From Streptomyces cupreus (GTDB lineage Bacteria; Actinomycetota; Actinomycetes; Streptomycetales; Streptomycetaceae): DNA of 64,000 nt. Numbering within the stretch: position 1 is the first letter of the stretch; each line of letters opens with the position of its first letter. The position numbers and the translations under genes were made by a program. The DNA lies in contig NZ_JACMSF010000027.1 of assembly GCF_014257025.1 (NCBI RefSeq), forward strand, positions 42,963 to 106,962, read 5' to 3'. A model generated the notes under the pieces. That model searched no databases, had not been told where the DNA came from, and saw only the letters and a program-made list of their open reading frames with translations. Shown in pieces: positions 24,577 to 33,391 of the stretch.

Positions 24577-25452
24577 ATGGCACGGCGTATCGACGTGACC
24601 GGGACGGGCGGAGTACGCCTCGCGGCCTGGGAGTTCGGCGACCCACCGAAGAACGACCGGCTGGCCGCCGCCGAGGGCGAGCCGGGGCACGGCGTGCTGT
24701 TACTGCACGGGCTGATGGGCCGCGCCTCGCACTGGGCGGCCACGGCCCGCTGGCTCTCCGAGCGGCATCGCGCGGTGGCGCTGGACCAGCGGGGGCACGG
24801 TCGCAGCGACAAGCCGGCCGAGGCCGCGTTCACGCGCGAGGCGTATGTGGAGGACGCGGAGGCCGCCCTCGAACAGCTCGGCCTCGCGCCGGCCGTGCTC
24901 ATCGGCCATGCGATGGGGGCGCTGACGGCCTGGCAGCTCGCCGCGAAGCGCCCTGACCTGGTCAGTGGCGTGATCATCTGCGATATGCGAGCCTCCGCCC
25001 TCGGGGCGTCCTCGCAGCGGGAGTGGGCGAACTGGTTCAAGTCCTGGCCCGTTCCCTTCGCGACCCTCGCCGATGTGCGCAAGTGGTTCGGCGAGGACGA
25101 TCCGTGGGTGGAGCGGCCGAATCCCGCGCGCGGGGAGTTCTACGCCGAGGTCATGCAGGAGTGCGAGGACGGATGGCGGCCGGTGTTCGAGCCCGAGCAG
25201 ATGCTGAAGTCCCGCGAGACGTGGGTGTACGACGCGCACTGGGAGGAACTGGCGCAGGTCCAGTGCCCGACGCTGGTCGTGCGGGGTCTGGACGGGGAGC
25301 TGGGGCGGGCCGAGGCGCAGGAGATGGTGCGGGTGCTGCCCAGGGGGGAGTACGCGGAGGTGGCCGACGCGGGGCACCTTGTGCACTATGACCAGCCGGA
25401 GGCCTGGCGGGCGGCGATCGAGCCGTTCCTGGACGCGGTACGGACGGTTTGA
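24577..25452 (+). CDS. Alpha/beta-hydrolase fold protein lacking the nucleophile serine
   Basis: A 291-residue protein with a clear alpha/beta-hydrolase fold: the oxyanion-hole HGLMG (44-48), the LDQRGHGRSDKP strand, and the late AGHLVHYDQPEAWR that supplies the histidine. At the nucleophile elbow the sequence is IGHAMGAL (109-116), with Ala112 where the catalytic serine should be (codon gcg). It may be a non-hydrolytic member or use another residue. Only a possible acyl or ester substrate can be guessed. ATG at 24577 follows aggacct. A single gene. Confidence 0.82.
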   Translation: MARRIDVTGTGGVRLAAWEFGDPPKNDRLAAAEGEPGHGVLLLHGLMGRASHWAATARWLSERHRAVALDQRGHGRSDKPAEAAFTREAYVEDAEAALEQLGLAPAVLIGHAMGALTAWQLAAKRPDLVSGVIICDMRASALGASSQREWANWFKSWPVPFATLADVRKWFGEDDPWVERPNPARGEFYAEVMQECEDGWRPVFEPEQMLKSRETWVYDAHWEELAQVQCPTLVVRGLDGELGRAEAQEMVRVLPRGEYAEVADAGHLVHYDQPEAWRAAIEPFLDAVRTV

Positions 25453-25505
25453 GGGCGCTCAGGGAGTTCCACGCCTCCGGCGTCGGCACGATCCGCCCAC
25501 AGTCC

Positions 25506-27104
25506 CTAGCCCTTGCTCACCGCCGTCAGGATCTCCGGAAGCCTCGCCGCCGTCTGTGGCGCCGCCAGCCGTAGTCCCAGTGCCGTGATTCCCGCCCCGT
25601 ACGCCGCGCCCACGGGCAGGAGCAGCCATCTCCAGTCCTCGCCGTTCGCCGAGACGTTCAGCCAGATCGTCAGGGCGATGAACGGGGCGCAGAGCAGGGC
25701 CGCCGCGACCATTCCGCCGAAGATGGAGATCCAGGCCAGGCCCACCTGGCCCGGGGCCACGTTCTTGTAGCCCTCCTGCGGGATGGAGTACGGGAAGCGG
25801 GCCGAGGTCCAGGCGCCGGTCGCCAGCATCGCGCCGAGCAGGGCGAAGGACAGGCCCAGGGCGTCGGGCAGGCGGGGCCAGTCGTCCAGCAGGGCGGCCG
25901 TCAGGACGGTCACCAGCGTCGCGTACGGCAGGGTGATCAGCAGCAGCGCGAGCGCACGCGCGCGTAGCTCGACGTAGGCGTCCCGCGTCGACGAGATCGT
26001 CATCGCGACCATCCAGAACGCCGAGGTGTCCTGACCGAACTGGTTGTACATCAGGATCCCGAGCATCCCGGCCGCGAAGCAGGCGAAGTAGATCGAGCCG
26101 GTGCCCTGGACGGCGTTGAACACCGGCACGATCAGTCCGATGGCCAGCGAGGTCACCCAGGCCGCCTTGGTCTTCGGATCCCGCCAGATGTAGCGCAGGC
26201 CGCGCTCCATGGCCGTACCGGTGCGCCCGGCGGGCAGCAGACGGGCCAGGCCGGTGGACTGCCGTACGGCGGTGTCGGTGGCCGCTTGCAGGGTCGAGCC
26301 GTCGGGTTCGGTCATCAGGCGGGTCAGATGGCGTGCCCATACGGCGATCAGGGCCGCCAGCACACCGGCCGTCAGGGCCAGTTGCAGCAGCGCGACACCG
26401 TACGAACCCTCGCTCGCCGCGTCCGCCGCCCCGATCGCCGACGCGGGCGGGATCCAGCGCAGCACGTCCGCCGCCGGGTCGAGTTCCCCGAGTCCCGAGG
26501 AACCGAGGCGCTGCGCACCGAAGTTGACGACCTGCGCGCCGACCGCGATGACCAGACCGCTCAGTACCGCGAGATCCCGGCCCTTCCGGCTGGTCAGCAG
26601 GCGGATGTTGGCGGCGGCGACGGCCCGCGCGAGGGCCACGCACACCAGCAGCGCGAGGACGACTCCGACGACGCCCACGACGTAGGCCATGGTGCCGTGC
26701 GCGACCGCGATCACCGAGCCGGTCAGCAGGCAGAGGGTGAACAGGGGGCCGATGCCGACCAGGGAGGCGGCGAGGAGGGCGCGTACCAGGGGACGCGGGC
26801 GCAGGGGGAGCATGACGAGGCGGGTCGGGTCGAGGGTCTCGTCGCCGCCGGGGAAGAACAGCGGCATCACCGCCCAGCCGAGCGCCAGCACCGCCACCAG
26901 CAGGATGACCACGGACGCGGCATGGGCGTGGCCGCGCAGGGCGATCAGACCGATCAGCTGCAACGCGGCCAACAGCAGCGTGACGACGACCGAGGCGACG
27001 TAGGCGGCGCGGCGTCCGCTGGACTGGCGCAGTCCGTTGCGCAGCAGCGACAGCTTCAGCCGGACGAAGACCGAGGTGACCGGTGTAACCGTGGGCGCGC
27101 TCAT
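25506..27104 (-). CDS. ABC transporter permease
   Basis: A 532-residue membrane protein with about 12 hydrophobic segments, first at residues 30-75 (AAYVASVVVTLLLAALQLIG). It is the membrane half of an export-type ABC system together with the ATPase encoded just upstream. The 4-bp ATGA overlap (27101-27104) couples the two genes. ATG at 27104 is chosen because of this overlap; the frame extends further but into the ATPase gene. The substrate is not evident. This two-gene form with a large permease is common in streptomycetes. Confidence 0.83.
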   Translation of the reverse strand: MSAPTVTPVTSVFVRLKLSLLRNGLRQSSGRRAAYVASVVVTLLLAALQLIGLIALRGHAHAASVVILLVAVLALGWAVMPLFFPGGDETLDPTRLVMLPLRPRPLVRALLAASLVGIGPLFTLCLLTGSVIAVAHGTMAYVVGVVGVVLALLVCVALARAVAAANIRLLTSRKGRDLAVLSGLVIAVGAQVVNFGAQRLGSSGLGELDPAADVLRWIPPASAIGAADAASEGSYGVALLQLALTAGVLAALIAVWARHLTRLMTEPDGSTLQAATDTAVRQSTGLARLLPAGRTGTAMERGLRYIWRDPKTKAAWVTSLAIGLIVPVFNAVQGTGSIYFACFAAGMLGILMYNQFGQDTSAFWMVAMTISSTRDAYVELRARALALLLITLPYATLVTVLTAALLDDWPRLPDALGLSFALLGAMLATGAWTSARFPYSIPQEGYKNVAPGQVGLAWISIFGGMVAAALLCAPFIALTIWLNVSANGEDWRWLLLPVGAAYGAGITALGLRLAAPQTAARLPEILTAVSKG

Positions 27105-27871
27105 CGCGCCCCGCCGCCCAGCCAGTCGAGGTCGGACCCGGCGTCGCGCCCATGGGCCCCCACCAGCTCCAGGAACGCCTGCTGGAGGGAGGGCGCGGCC
27201 CCGCGCACCTCGATGAGGGGGCCGTGCGCCCGGATACGGCCCGCAGCCATGACGGCCACCCAGTCGCACAGCGACTCGACGAGCTCCATGACATGGGAGG
27301 AGAAGACGACGGTGGCGCCGGAGGCGGTGTACCGCTCAAGGACGCCCCGGATGGTCTGCGCGGAGACCGGGTCGACGCCCTCGAACGGCTCGTCCAGGAA
27401 GAGCACTTCGGGGTTGTGGAGGAGAGCGGCGGCGAGCCCGATCTTCTTGCGCATGCCGGTCGAGTAGTCGACGACGAGCTTGTGCTGGGCGCCGGCCAGG
27501 TCCAGCACGTCGAGGAGCTGCGTGGCCCGCTTGTCGACCTCGGCGCCGGGCAGGCCGCGCAACCGCCCTGAGTAGGCGAGCAGTTCGCGCCCCGACAGCC
27601 GTTCGAACAGCCGCAGCCCCTCCGGCAGCACCCCGATCCGCGCCTTCACCTCCACCGGGTCCCGCCACACGTCGTGCCCGACGACCTCGACCGACCCCTG
27701 ATCGGGCCGCAGCAGCCCGGTCACCATGGAGAGCGTGGTGGTCTTCCCGGCCCCATTGGGCCCGACCAGCCCGATGAACTTCCCGGCTGGTAACTCCAGA
27801 TCGATCCCGGCAACGGCGATTTGCTGCCCGAACCGCTTCCAGAGCCCACGTACCACCACAGCAGAGGTCAT
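27101..27871 (-). CDS. ABC transporter ATP-binding protein
   Basis: A 256-residue ABC ATPase. Walker A is GLVGPNGAGKTTTLSM (about 35-50), the signature region is YSTGMRKKIGLAAALLHNPE, Walker B is VLFLDEPFEG, and SSHVMELVESLCD holds the switch histidine. It most resembles DrrA/CcmA-type exporters. ATG at 27871 begins TSAVVVRGLWKRFG; a TTG two codons earlier is less likely. It is translated with the permease that follows. Confidence 0.92.
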   Translation of the reverse strand: MTSAVVVRGLWKRFGQQIAVAGIDLELPAGKFIGLVGPNGAGKTTTLSMVTGLLRPDQGSVEVVGHDVWRDPVEVKARIGVLPEGLRLFERLSGRELLAYSGRLRGLPGAEVDKRATQLLDVLDLAGAQHKLVVDYSTGMRKKIGLAAALLHNPEVLFLDEPFEGVDPVSAQTIRGVLERYTASGATVVFSSHVMELVESLCDWVAVMAAGRIRAHGPLIEVRGAAPSLQQAFLELVGAHGRDAGSDLDWLGGGAR

Positions 27872-27890
27872 GGCCAAACCCTACGGCGGG

Positions 27891-28550
27891 CTATCGGTCC
27901 CGTCCGCACGCGTAGGCGAGCGGTGAGATCAACTCCTCGGCGTCCGGCAGCCAGCGATTGGCGGCTGTGGGCCGACAGGCCCACTGCACAGCGCCCCGGG
28001 ACCCGAACCGGGTCGGGGGAGCGGCGACATAAGTGCCCTCGCCGAGCGCGTCGAGATCGAGCGAGGACAGCGACCAGCCCAGCTTCCGCACCAGGTCGGG
28101 CACCTTCACCGCCGCCCCGGGCAGCACGAAGAAGTGCATCCGGCCATCCGGCGTCAGCGTCACGGGACCGAGCGTCAACTCCATCCGCTCCATGCGGGCC
28201 AGCGCGAGAAACCCGGCCGTCTCCGGGACGGAGATCGCGTCGAACGTACGGCCGGTGGGCAGCAGGATCGAAGCGAGCGGCTGCTTCGACCACATCCGGC
28301 GCGCGACCGTCGCACTCCCCGTAGCCTGCGTCCCCCAGTCCGCGCGCGCCGGATGCGCCCCGGGCGCATCGCACGAGGCGTCGCCGCACGAGCAGCGCTG
28401 CACCCCGTCGACGGCTTCCAGCCAGGTGCCGGGAAACACGTCCCAGTGGCGCTCCTCGGCGTAGCGAACGGCGGTGTCCAGCAGCGATGCCCCGCGCTGC
28501 TTCGGAATCTGAGCGGTTTCAGTGCCCGCGATCGTCTCTTCCACGCACAT
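27891..28550 (-). CDS. Stand-alone primase-polymerase (Prim-Pol) N-terminal domain protein
   Basis: A 219-residue protein similar to the bifunctional DNA primase/polymerase N-terminal domain. The cysteine cluster CSCGDASCDAPGAHPARADW (about 51-70) and MHFFVLPGA fit the family. It has no helicase or second domain, unlike plasmid replication primases. Chromosomal stand-alone copies are widespread in Streptomyces, but their job is unknown. ATG at 28550 has a GGGAG site 5 nt before it. It is divergent from an NsdA-like regulator. Confidence 0.75.
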   Translation of the reverse strand: MCVEETIAGTETAQIPKQRGASLLDTAVRYAEERHWDVFPGTWLEAVDGVQRCSCGDASCDAPGAHPARADWGTQATGSATVARRMWSKQPLASILLPTGRTFDAISVPETAGFLALARMERMELTLGPVTLTPDGRMHFFVLPGAAVKVPDLVRKLGWSLSSLDLDALGEGTYVAAPPTRFGSRGAVQWACRPTAANRWLPDAEELISPLAYACGRDR

Positions 28551-28839
28551 CACAACTCCCGCACCCACCTGGAGTTACGGCTGCACCGCGCGCGGGGGAG
28601 GAGCATCGATTCGGCACCTGGGGCGCATGGATGCATGTGTGGGGGCGCGCGGGAGGATCCACGGCGGGAGCTGGGTAGCCACGAGTGGGGTCGGACACAG
28701 GCTCTTATCCCGGCAATCCTCGCATGCCTCGCATTTTCGGCATGTCCGCGGGGCATTGATCTTCACGGCCGGATCTTTTCGGTGCGAAGACAAGAAACCT
28801 CGGTGCGTGGGCAGGCACCGCAGCCACAGGGGGTACGCC

Positions 28840-30225
28840 ATGGCCGCAAGGCCTCTCGTCGCGCGGCAGCCGAACGAACGGTTGCAGGCGCTCATCCAGG
28901 AAGCGGGCTGCTCGAACGCAGGGCTCGCCCGCCGGGTCAACATGTGCGGCGCCGAGCACGGCCTCGACCTGCGCTACGACAAGACGTCCGTGGCCCGTTG
29001 GCTGCGCGGACAGCAGCCGCGCGGACGCGCCCCGGCGATCATCGCGGAGGCACTCGGCCGCAAGCTCGGCCGTACGGTCACGATCGACGAGATCGGCATG
29101 GCCAACGGCAAGAACCTCGCCTCCGGTGTCGGCCTCCAGTTCTCGCCGACGGTACTGGGCGCCATCGAGCAGGTGTGTGAGCTGTGGCGCAGTGACGTGG
29201 GCCGACGGGACTTCCTGTCCGGCTCGTCCGTCGCCGCGTCCGCGCTCGTCGAACCCAGCCGCGACTGGCTGATCTCCGCGCCCGACTCCCAGGTCGCGCG
29301 CTCGGCGGGCCCGCGCGTGGGCAGGTCCGACGTCGCGGCCGTGAAGGCGATGACCCAGGCCCTGGTCGACCTGGACCACCAGTTCGGCAGCGGGCATGTG
29401 CGCCCGGTCGTCGTGCACTACCTCAACAGCGTCGTCTCGGGGCTGCTCGCCGGGTCGTACCGGGAGTCCGTGGGGCGTGAACTGTTCGCCGCGGTGGCCC
29501 GGTTGACCGAGCTCGCCGGCTACATGGCCATCGACACCGGCCAGCCCGGGCTCGCCCAGCGGTACTACATCCAGGCCCTGCGGCTCGCTCAGGCGGCCGG
29601 GGACCGCGGTTACGGCGGTTACGTCCTCGCCGCGTCCATGAGCCATCTGGCCGCGCAGCTCGGGAACCCGCGCGAGATCGCGCAGCTGGCGCGGGCGGCG
29701 CAGGAGGGGGCGCGCGGTCGCGCCACCCCCCGCGCGGAGGCCATGTTCTACGCCGCCGAGGCCCGGGGGCACGCGCTCATGGGCGACGTACGGGCGGCGC
29801 AGTCGGCGTCCGGTCGGGCGGTGAGCGCGCTGGAGGCGGCGGATCCGGCCGCCGGGGACGACCCGGTGTGGATCGCGCACTTCGACGAGGCCTATCTGGC
29901 CGACGAGTTGGCGCACTGCCATCGCGACCTCGGACAGGCCGAGGCGGCGGCGCGGCGCGCGGAGGAGTCCCTCGCCGGGCTGCCGGAGTCCAAGGCACGG
30001 CGGCGCGCGATCGGCTATGTGCTCCTCGCCACGGCCCAGGTCCAGCAGCGCGAGGTCGAACAGGCGTGCTACACCGGCCTGAAGGCCGTGGAACTGCTGG
30101 AGACCCTGCGGTCCAACCGGGGCGCCGAGTATCTGGAGGACTTCCAGCAGCGGCTTGAGCCGTACCGGGAGGAACCCGTGGTACGGGAGTTCGGGGCGCG
30201 CCTTGAGCTTCAGACGGCGGCCTGA
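28840..30225 (+). CDS. NsdA-like regulator: HTH-type N-terminus and TPR repeats
   Basis: A 461-residue regulator. A helix-turn-helix-like N-terminus (residues 8-85, NERLQALIQEAGCSNAGLAR and YDKTSVARWLRGQQPRGRAP) precedes a helical tail from about 165 with TPR-like repeats (TGQPGLAQRYYIQALRLAQA and related units). An internal RRDFLSGSSVAASALV near residue 128 resembles a twin-arginine motif but is far from the N-terminus, so it is unlikely to be a signal. NsdA-type proteins repress development and antibiotic production in S. coelicolor; whether this one does is unknown. ATG at 28840 follows cagggggtac. Confidence 0.8.
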   Translation: MAARPLVARQPNERLQALIQEAGCSNAGLARRVNMCGAEHGLDLRYDKTSVARWLRGQQPRGRAPAIIAEALGRKLGRTVTIDEIGMANGKNLASGVGLQFSPTVLGAIEQVCELWRSDVGRRDFLSGSSVAASALVEPSRDWLISAPDSQVARSAGPRVGRSDVAAVKAMTQALVDLDHQFGSGHVRPVVVHYLNSVVSGLLAGSYRESVGRELFAAVARLTELAGYMAIDTGQPGLAQRYYIQALRLAQAAGDRGYGGYVLAASMSHLAAQLGNPREIAQLARAAQEGARGRATPRAEAMFYAAEARGHALMGDVRAAQSASGRAVSALEAADPAAGDDPVWIAHFDEAYLADELAHCHRDLGQAEAAARRAEESLAGLPESKARRRAIGYVLLATAQVQQREVEQACYTGLKAVELLETLRSNRGAEYLEDFQQRLEPYREEPVVREFGARLELQTAA

Positions 30226-30426
30226 AAGTACGGCCACGCGCGCGTGAACCCATGGGAAACGAAGGCGTCGACACGGAGAGGAGACCGTAGACAGCGGATG
30301 GGGGGCCGGTTCTGTTACGGCGGTCACAGGGACGGACATCACGTTCTGAGCTGCGTGGCACGCGACTCACGGGACCCGGTAGCGTGAGCCGACGATTCCG
30401 AAGGTCCCCCATTCGTAGGAGTCCCG

Positions 30427-31959
30427 GTGACGCAGAGTGGACAGGGCGAGGAGCCCTCGGCGCGACCCGCGCGCGAAGGCATCGTGCTGCCCTCCGACGG
30501 AGGCGAGCCGTTGCTCCCGGGCATGACGGGCGGACCCGGCGGCCCCCAGCACGCCCATCCGACCCCGCCGCCCGCCCCGGCGGCCCCGCCCGGCGGCCAG
30601 GCCTGGAACGGCGCCTGGGGCCCGGAGCAGCACCAGCCCCCGGCGGCCCCGCCTCCGGGGCAGGGCTGGACGCCCGCGCCCGCCCAGCCGTGGGCCGGAC
30701 CGGAGCAGCCCGCGGTGGCATGGGGCACCCCGGACAACGCGCCGGCCCCGTCCCAGCCGCTCCCTCCGGAGAACGCCCCGGCACCGTCGTACGGCAGCCC
30801 GGCCTACGGCGGCCAGGACTACGGCACCCCGTCCCAGGGCTACGGCCCCCAGGGCACCGGCGCGCTTCCGCCCGCCGCGCCCTACGGTGACGACGGCGCC
30901 ACCCAGTTCATCCCGCCCGTCGCGGACGGCGCCACGCAGTACATCCCCCCGGTCGTCGGCGACGCGGCCACCCAGTACATCCCGCCGGTCGGCGGCGGAG
31001 CCCTGCCGCCCGAGGTCACCCCCGAGGCGCCCGCCGAGAGCACCCAGGTGCTGGGCCGGGTCCGGCAGAATCCCGCCCCGAACCCGGACGCCGAGGCCAC
31101 GCAGTACATCGCGCCCGTGCCCGCGAGCGCGGGTGGCGAGCGGCAGACGCCCGCCGAGTTCGACAACCTCTTCCGCAGCGAGCCGGGCGGTGAGCCCCCG
31201 GCCGCCTCCACCCAGCAGCTCCCGCGCTTCCAGCAGCCCCAGCCGCAGCCGTACGGCGCCCAGCAGCCGTCGTTCATCCCGAGACGTGAGAGGCACGACG
31301 ACGAGGAGCCCCGCCGTGGCGGCCGTACCGGCTCCCGTGTGACGCTCTTCGCCGCCGTGGGGGTCGCGATCGCCGTCCTCGGCGTCGGCGCGGGCGCGCT
31401 GATGGCCAGTGGCGGCGAGGACGACAAGAGCGACAACAAGACCGTCGCCGCCACGGCGCCGGCGAGCCAGTCCGCCTCGCCCTCCCCGTCCGCCGACCCG
31501 GCCGAGCAGCAGGCCGTCGAGCTGGACAAGCTGCTGGCCGACAGCGGCAACAGCCGGACCATGGTCATCAACGCGGTGGCCGACGTGAAGGCCTGCACCA
31601 ACCTCTCCCAGGCGGCCAAGGACCTCAGGGACGCCGCCAAGCAGCGCAACGACCTGGTGACCAAGCTGTCCACGCTGGCCGTCGACAAGCTGCCGCAGCA
31701 CACCGAGCTGACCACCGCGCTCAACAAGGCCTGGCAGGCGTCCGCGTCGGCCGACAACCACTACGCGGCCTGGGCCGACCAGGTCGCGCAGCGCAAGGGC
31801 AGCCTCTGCAAGAAGGGGCAGGCCAAGTCCACCCCGCAGACCCAGGCCGGCAACCAGGCCAGCGGCACGGCCAGCACCGAGAAGATCAAGGCCTCGGGCC
31901 TGTGGAACTCGATCGCGAAGACCTACGGCCTGACCGAGCGCCAGCCGACCCAGCTCTAG
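30427..31959 (+). CDS. Proline-rich single-pass membrane protein with ATQYIPPV repeats
   Basis: A 510-residue protein of unknown function. The first 300 residues are a Pro/Gln/Gly/Ala-rich cytoplasmic region. They contain four copies of ATQ[FY]I[PA]PV (within about 158-240) and two related STQ segments. A transmembrane helix follows at about 305-328 (VTLFAAVGVAIAVLGVGAGA), then an outside Ala/Ser-rich linker and a helical domain with two cysteines. The Thr-Gln repeats look like docking or phosphorylation sites for Ser/Thr kinase and FHA proteins. GTG at 30427 follows aggagtcccg. It converges closely on the lipoprotein gene, 7 bp away. Confidence 0.72.
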   Translation: MTQSGQGEEPSARPAREGIVLPSDGGEPLLPGMTGGPGGPQHAHPTPPPAPAAPPGGQAWNGAWGPEQHQPPAAPPPGQGWTPAPAQPWAGPEQPAVAWGTPDNAPAPSQPLPPENAPAPSYGSPAYGGQDYGTPSQGYGPQGTGALPPAAPYGDDGATQFIPPVADGATQYIPPVVGDAATQYIPPVGGGALPPEVTPEAPAESTQVLGRVRQNPAPNPDAEATQYIAPVPASAGGERQTPAEFDNLFRSEPGGEPPAASTQQLPRFQQPQPQPYGAQQPSFIPRRERHDDEEPRRGGRTGSRVTLFAAVGVAIAVLGVGAGALMASGGEDDKSDNKTVAATAPASQSASPSPSADPAEQQAVELDKLLADSGNSRTMVINAVADVKACTNLSQAAKDLRDAAKQRNDLVTKLSTLAVDKLPQHTELTTALNKAWQASASADNHYAAWADQVAQRKGSLCKKGQAKSTPQTQAGNQASGTASTEKIKASGLWNSIAKTYGLTERQPTQL

Positions 31960-31966
31960 GAGTCGA

Positions 31967-33274
31967 TCAGCTCAGGTCGGCCTGCTGGAGGGTCTTCGTC
32001 ACATCGATGAAGCCCTTCCGGGCCGACACCAGCCGGCCGTCCCGTACGACCTGGAGGGTCACGTCGGCGTTGACCAGCTGCGGGAAGCCGACCTGGGCGA
32101 GGCTCTCCGAGAAGTCCCAGCTCAGCGGTGGGGTGAGACCGCCCGTGCTGATCTCCAGACCGTTGTCCAGGGCGCGGCGGACCGAGCGGGCGGTCACCTC
32201 CCCGTCGCCGATGGAGTCGACGACGGCCTTGAACACGGTGTAGGCGATCCAGGTGGTCTGCACTCCGGCGTCCGCGGGGTCGATGCGGTTGTCGCCGAAG
32301 GCCTGCGCGCTGATCACCTTCTTCATCTCGTCCCAGCGCTTGTCGCTGGCCACGGGATACCAGCCGGTGATGTACGCGTCCTCGTAGGGCCCGGACTTGC
32401 CGCCGGAGGCGTTGATCACGGTCTGGTCGACGCCGCCCAGCACGGTCGCCGTGCGCACGTCGGGGTACTCCTTGCGGTCTCGCCGGAAGGAGTCCATGAA
32501 GGTGCTGGTGCGGTCCCCGAGGGCGGGCACCACGCAGCCGGCGCTCGTCGGGTCGGTGCTGGTGTACTCCAGCGCCCGCTCCGAGTGCGCCGAGTACTCG
32601 GTCGCGTCCTCCGCCGCCAGCTGGTCGCCCGCGTTCGCGTGGCCGCCCGCGGAGAGGCCCGAGTTCAGCAGGGCGGGCAGCTCGTCGCCCGCGATGCTGT
32701 CGGGCCGTACGAGTGCGACGGGCCCGCAGTTCTTGGCGAGCTCCCGGCCGAGGCCCGCCAGCAGGCTGGGCTGGCCGCCGTTGACGGGGTAGGACAGCGG
32801 GCTGGTGAACTCGGAGGCGGTGACGCCGTAGCCACCGATGTAGGGGATGCCCGCGCTCTCCAGCGTGGGGAAGAAGGAGTCGCCGTACTGGCTGTAGGAG
32901 CCGACGACGGCGACCACGTTCTCGTCGACGGCGCGCTCGGCGCACTTCGCCGCGGCGACGCTGTCGTTGTGGTCGTTGCAGTTCAGGACCCGCAGCTTGC
33001 GGCCGTTGATGCCGCCCTGGGAGTTGATCCAGCGGGCGTAGGCGAGCGCCAGCGCGGGCATGCCGGGCTTGTTGGTGGCGCTGGTGTCCTGCGGTGCCCA
33101 GGTCATCACGGTGATCGGATCATCCCCGGAGCCCCCCGAGACGCCGGGAATAACTCCGCAACCGACGGCGAGTGACGCACACACGGCCAGGACCGCCGCT
33201 TTGCTCGCGGTGGCTCTGACGGGTCGAGTGAGCGCGGGGAGGTGGGTATTGCGGAAGCGACGCCTGCCGGTCAT
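31967..33274 (-). CDS. Amino-acid-type ABC transporter binding lipoprotein
   Basis: A 435-residue periplasmic-binding-protein type I fold, similar to Leu/Ile/Val-binding proteins (AYARWINSQGGINGRKLRV; VVAVVGSYSQYGDSFFPTLE). The N-terminus has a charged region, a hydrophobic stretch and the lipobox-like SLAVGC with Cys39, so it is probably a membrane-anchored lipoprotein. No permease or ATPase genes lie beside it, so it may act with a distant transporter or as a sensor. ATG at 33274 is chosen since the signal sequence starts there; the longer frame adds an unlikely leader. A PHO-box-like repeat lies upstream. Confidence 0.82.
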   Translation of the reverse strand: MTGRRRFRNTHLPALTRPVRATASKAAVLAVCASLAVGCGVIPGVSGGSGDDPITVMTWAPQDTSATNKPGMPALALAYARWINSQGGINGRKLRVLNCNDHNDSVAAAKCAERAVDENVVAVVGSYSQYGDSFFPTLESAGIPYIGGYGVTASEFTSPLSYPVNGGQPSLLAGLGRELAKNCGPVALVRPDSIAGDELPALLNSGLSAGGHANAGDQLAAEDATEYSAHSERALEYTSTDPTSAGCVVPALGDRTSTFMDSFRRDRKEYPDVRTATVLGGVDQTVINASGGKSGPYEDAYITGWYPVASDKRWDEMKKVISAQAFGDNRIDPADAGVQTTWIAYTVFKAVVDSIGDGEVTARSVRRALDNGLEISTGGLTPPLSWDFSESLAQVGFPQLVNADVTLQVVRDGRLVSARKGFIDVTKTLQQADLS

Positions 33275-33316
33275 GGACACGCACGATTCCGCCACATCAC
33301 TAACCCGGGAGTGATC

Positions 33317-33349
33317 TACGGTCAACGTAAGGTGACGTGAAGGTGAATT
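33317..33349 (-). promoter_or_regulatory. PHO-box-like triple 11-nt repeat
   Basis: On the minus strand three consecutive 11-nt units read AATTCACCTTC, ACGTCACCTTA, CGTTGACCGTA. They resemble PhoP direct-repeat units (core GTTCACC with 11-nt phasing) and lie 43-75 nt upstream of the lipoprotein start. Each deviates from the core, so PhoP binding is a suggestion. Confidence 0.4.
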
Positions 33350-33391
33350 ACGGGGGCCTGCGAACGGAGTTCGAGCGAGAACGTACGATCG

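Noticed and set aside
29205..29270. A Tat signal peptide (RRDFLSGSSVAASAL) and hence an alternative gene start
   Set aside because: It is about 120 residues into a protein whose N-terminal helix-turn-helix region reads well, so it is an internal feature.
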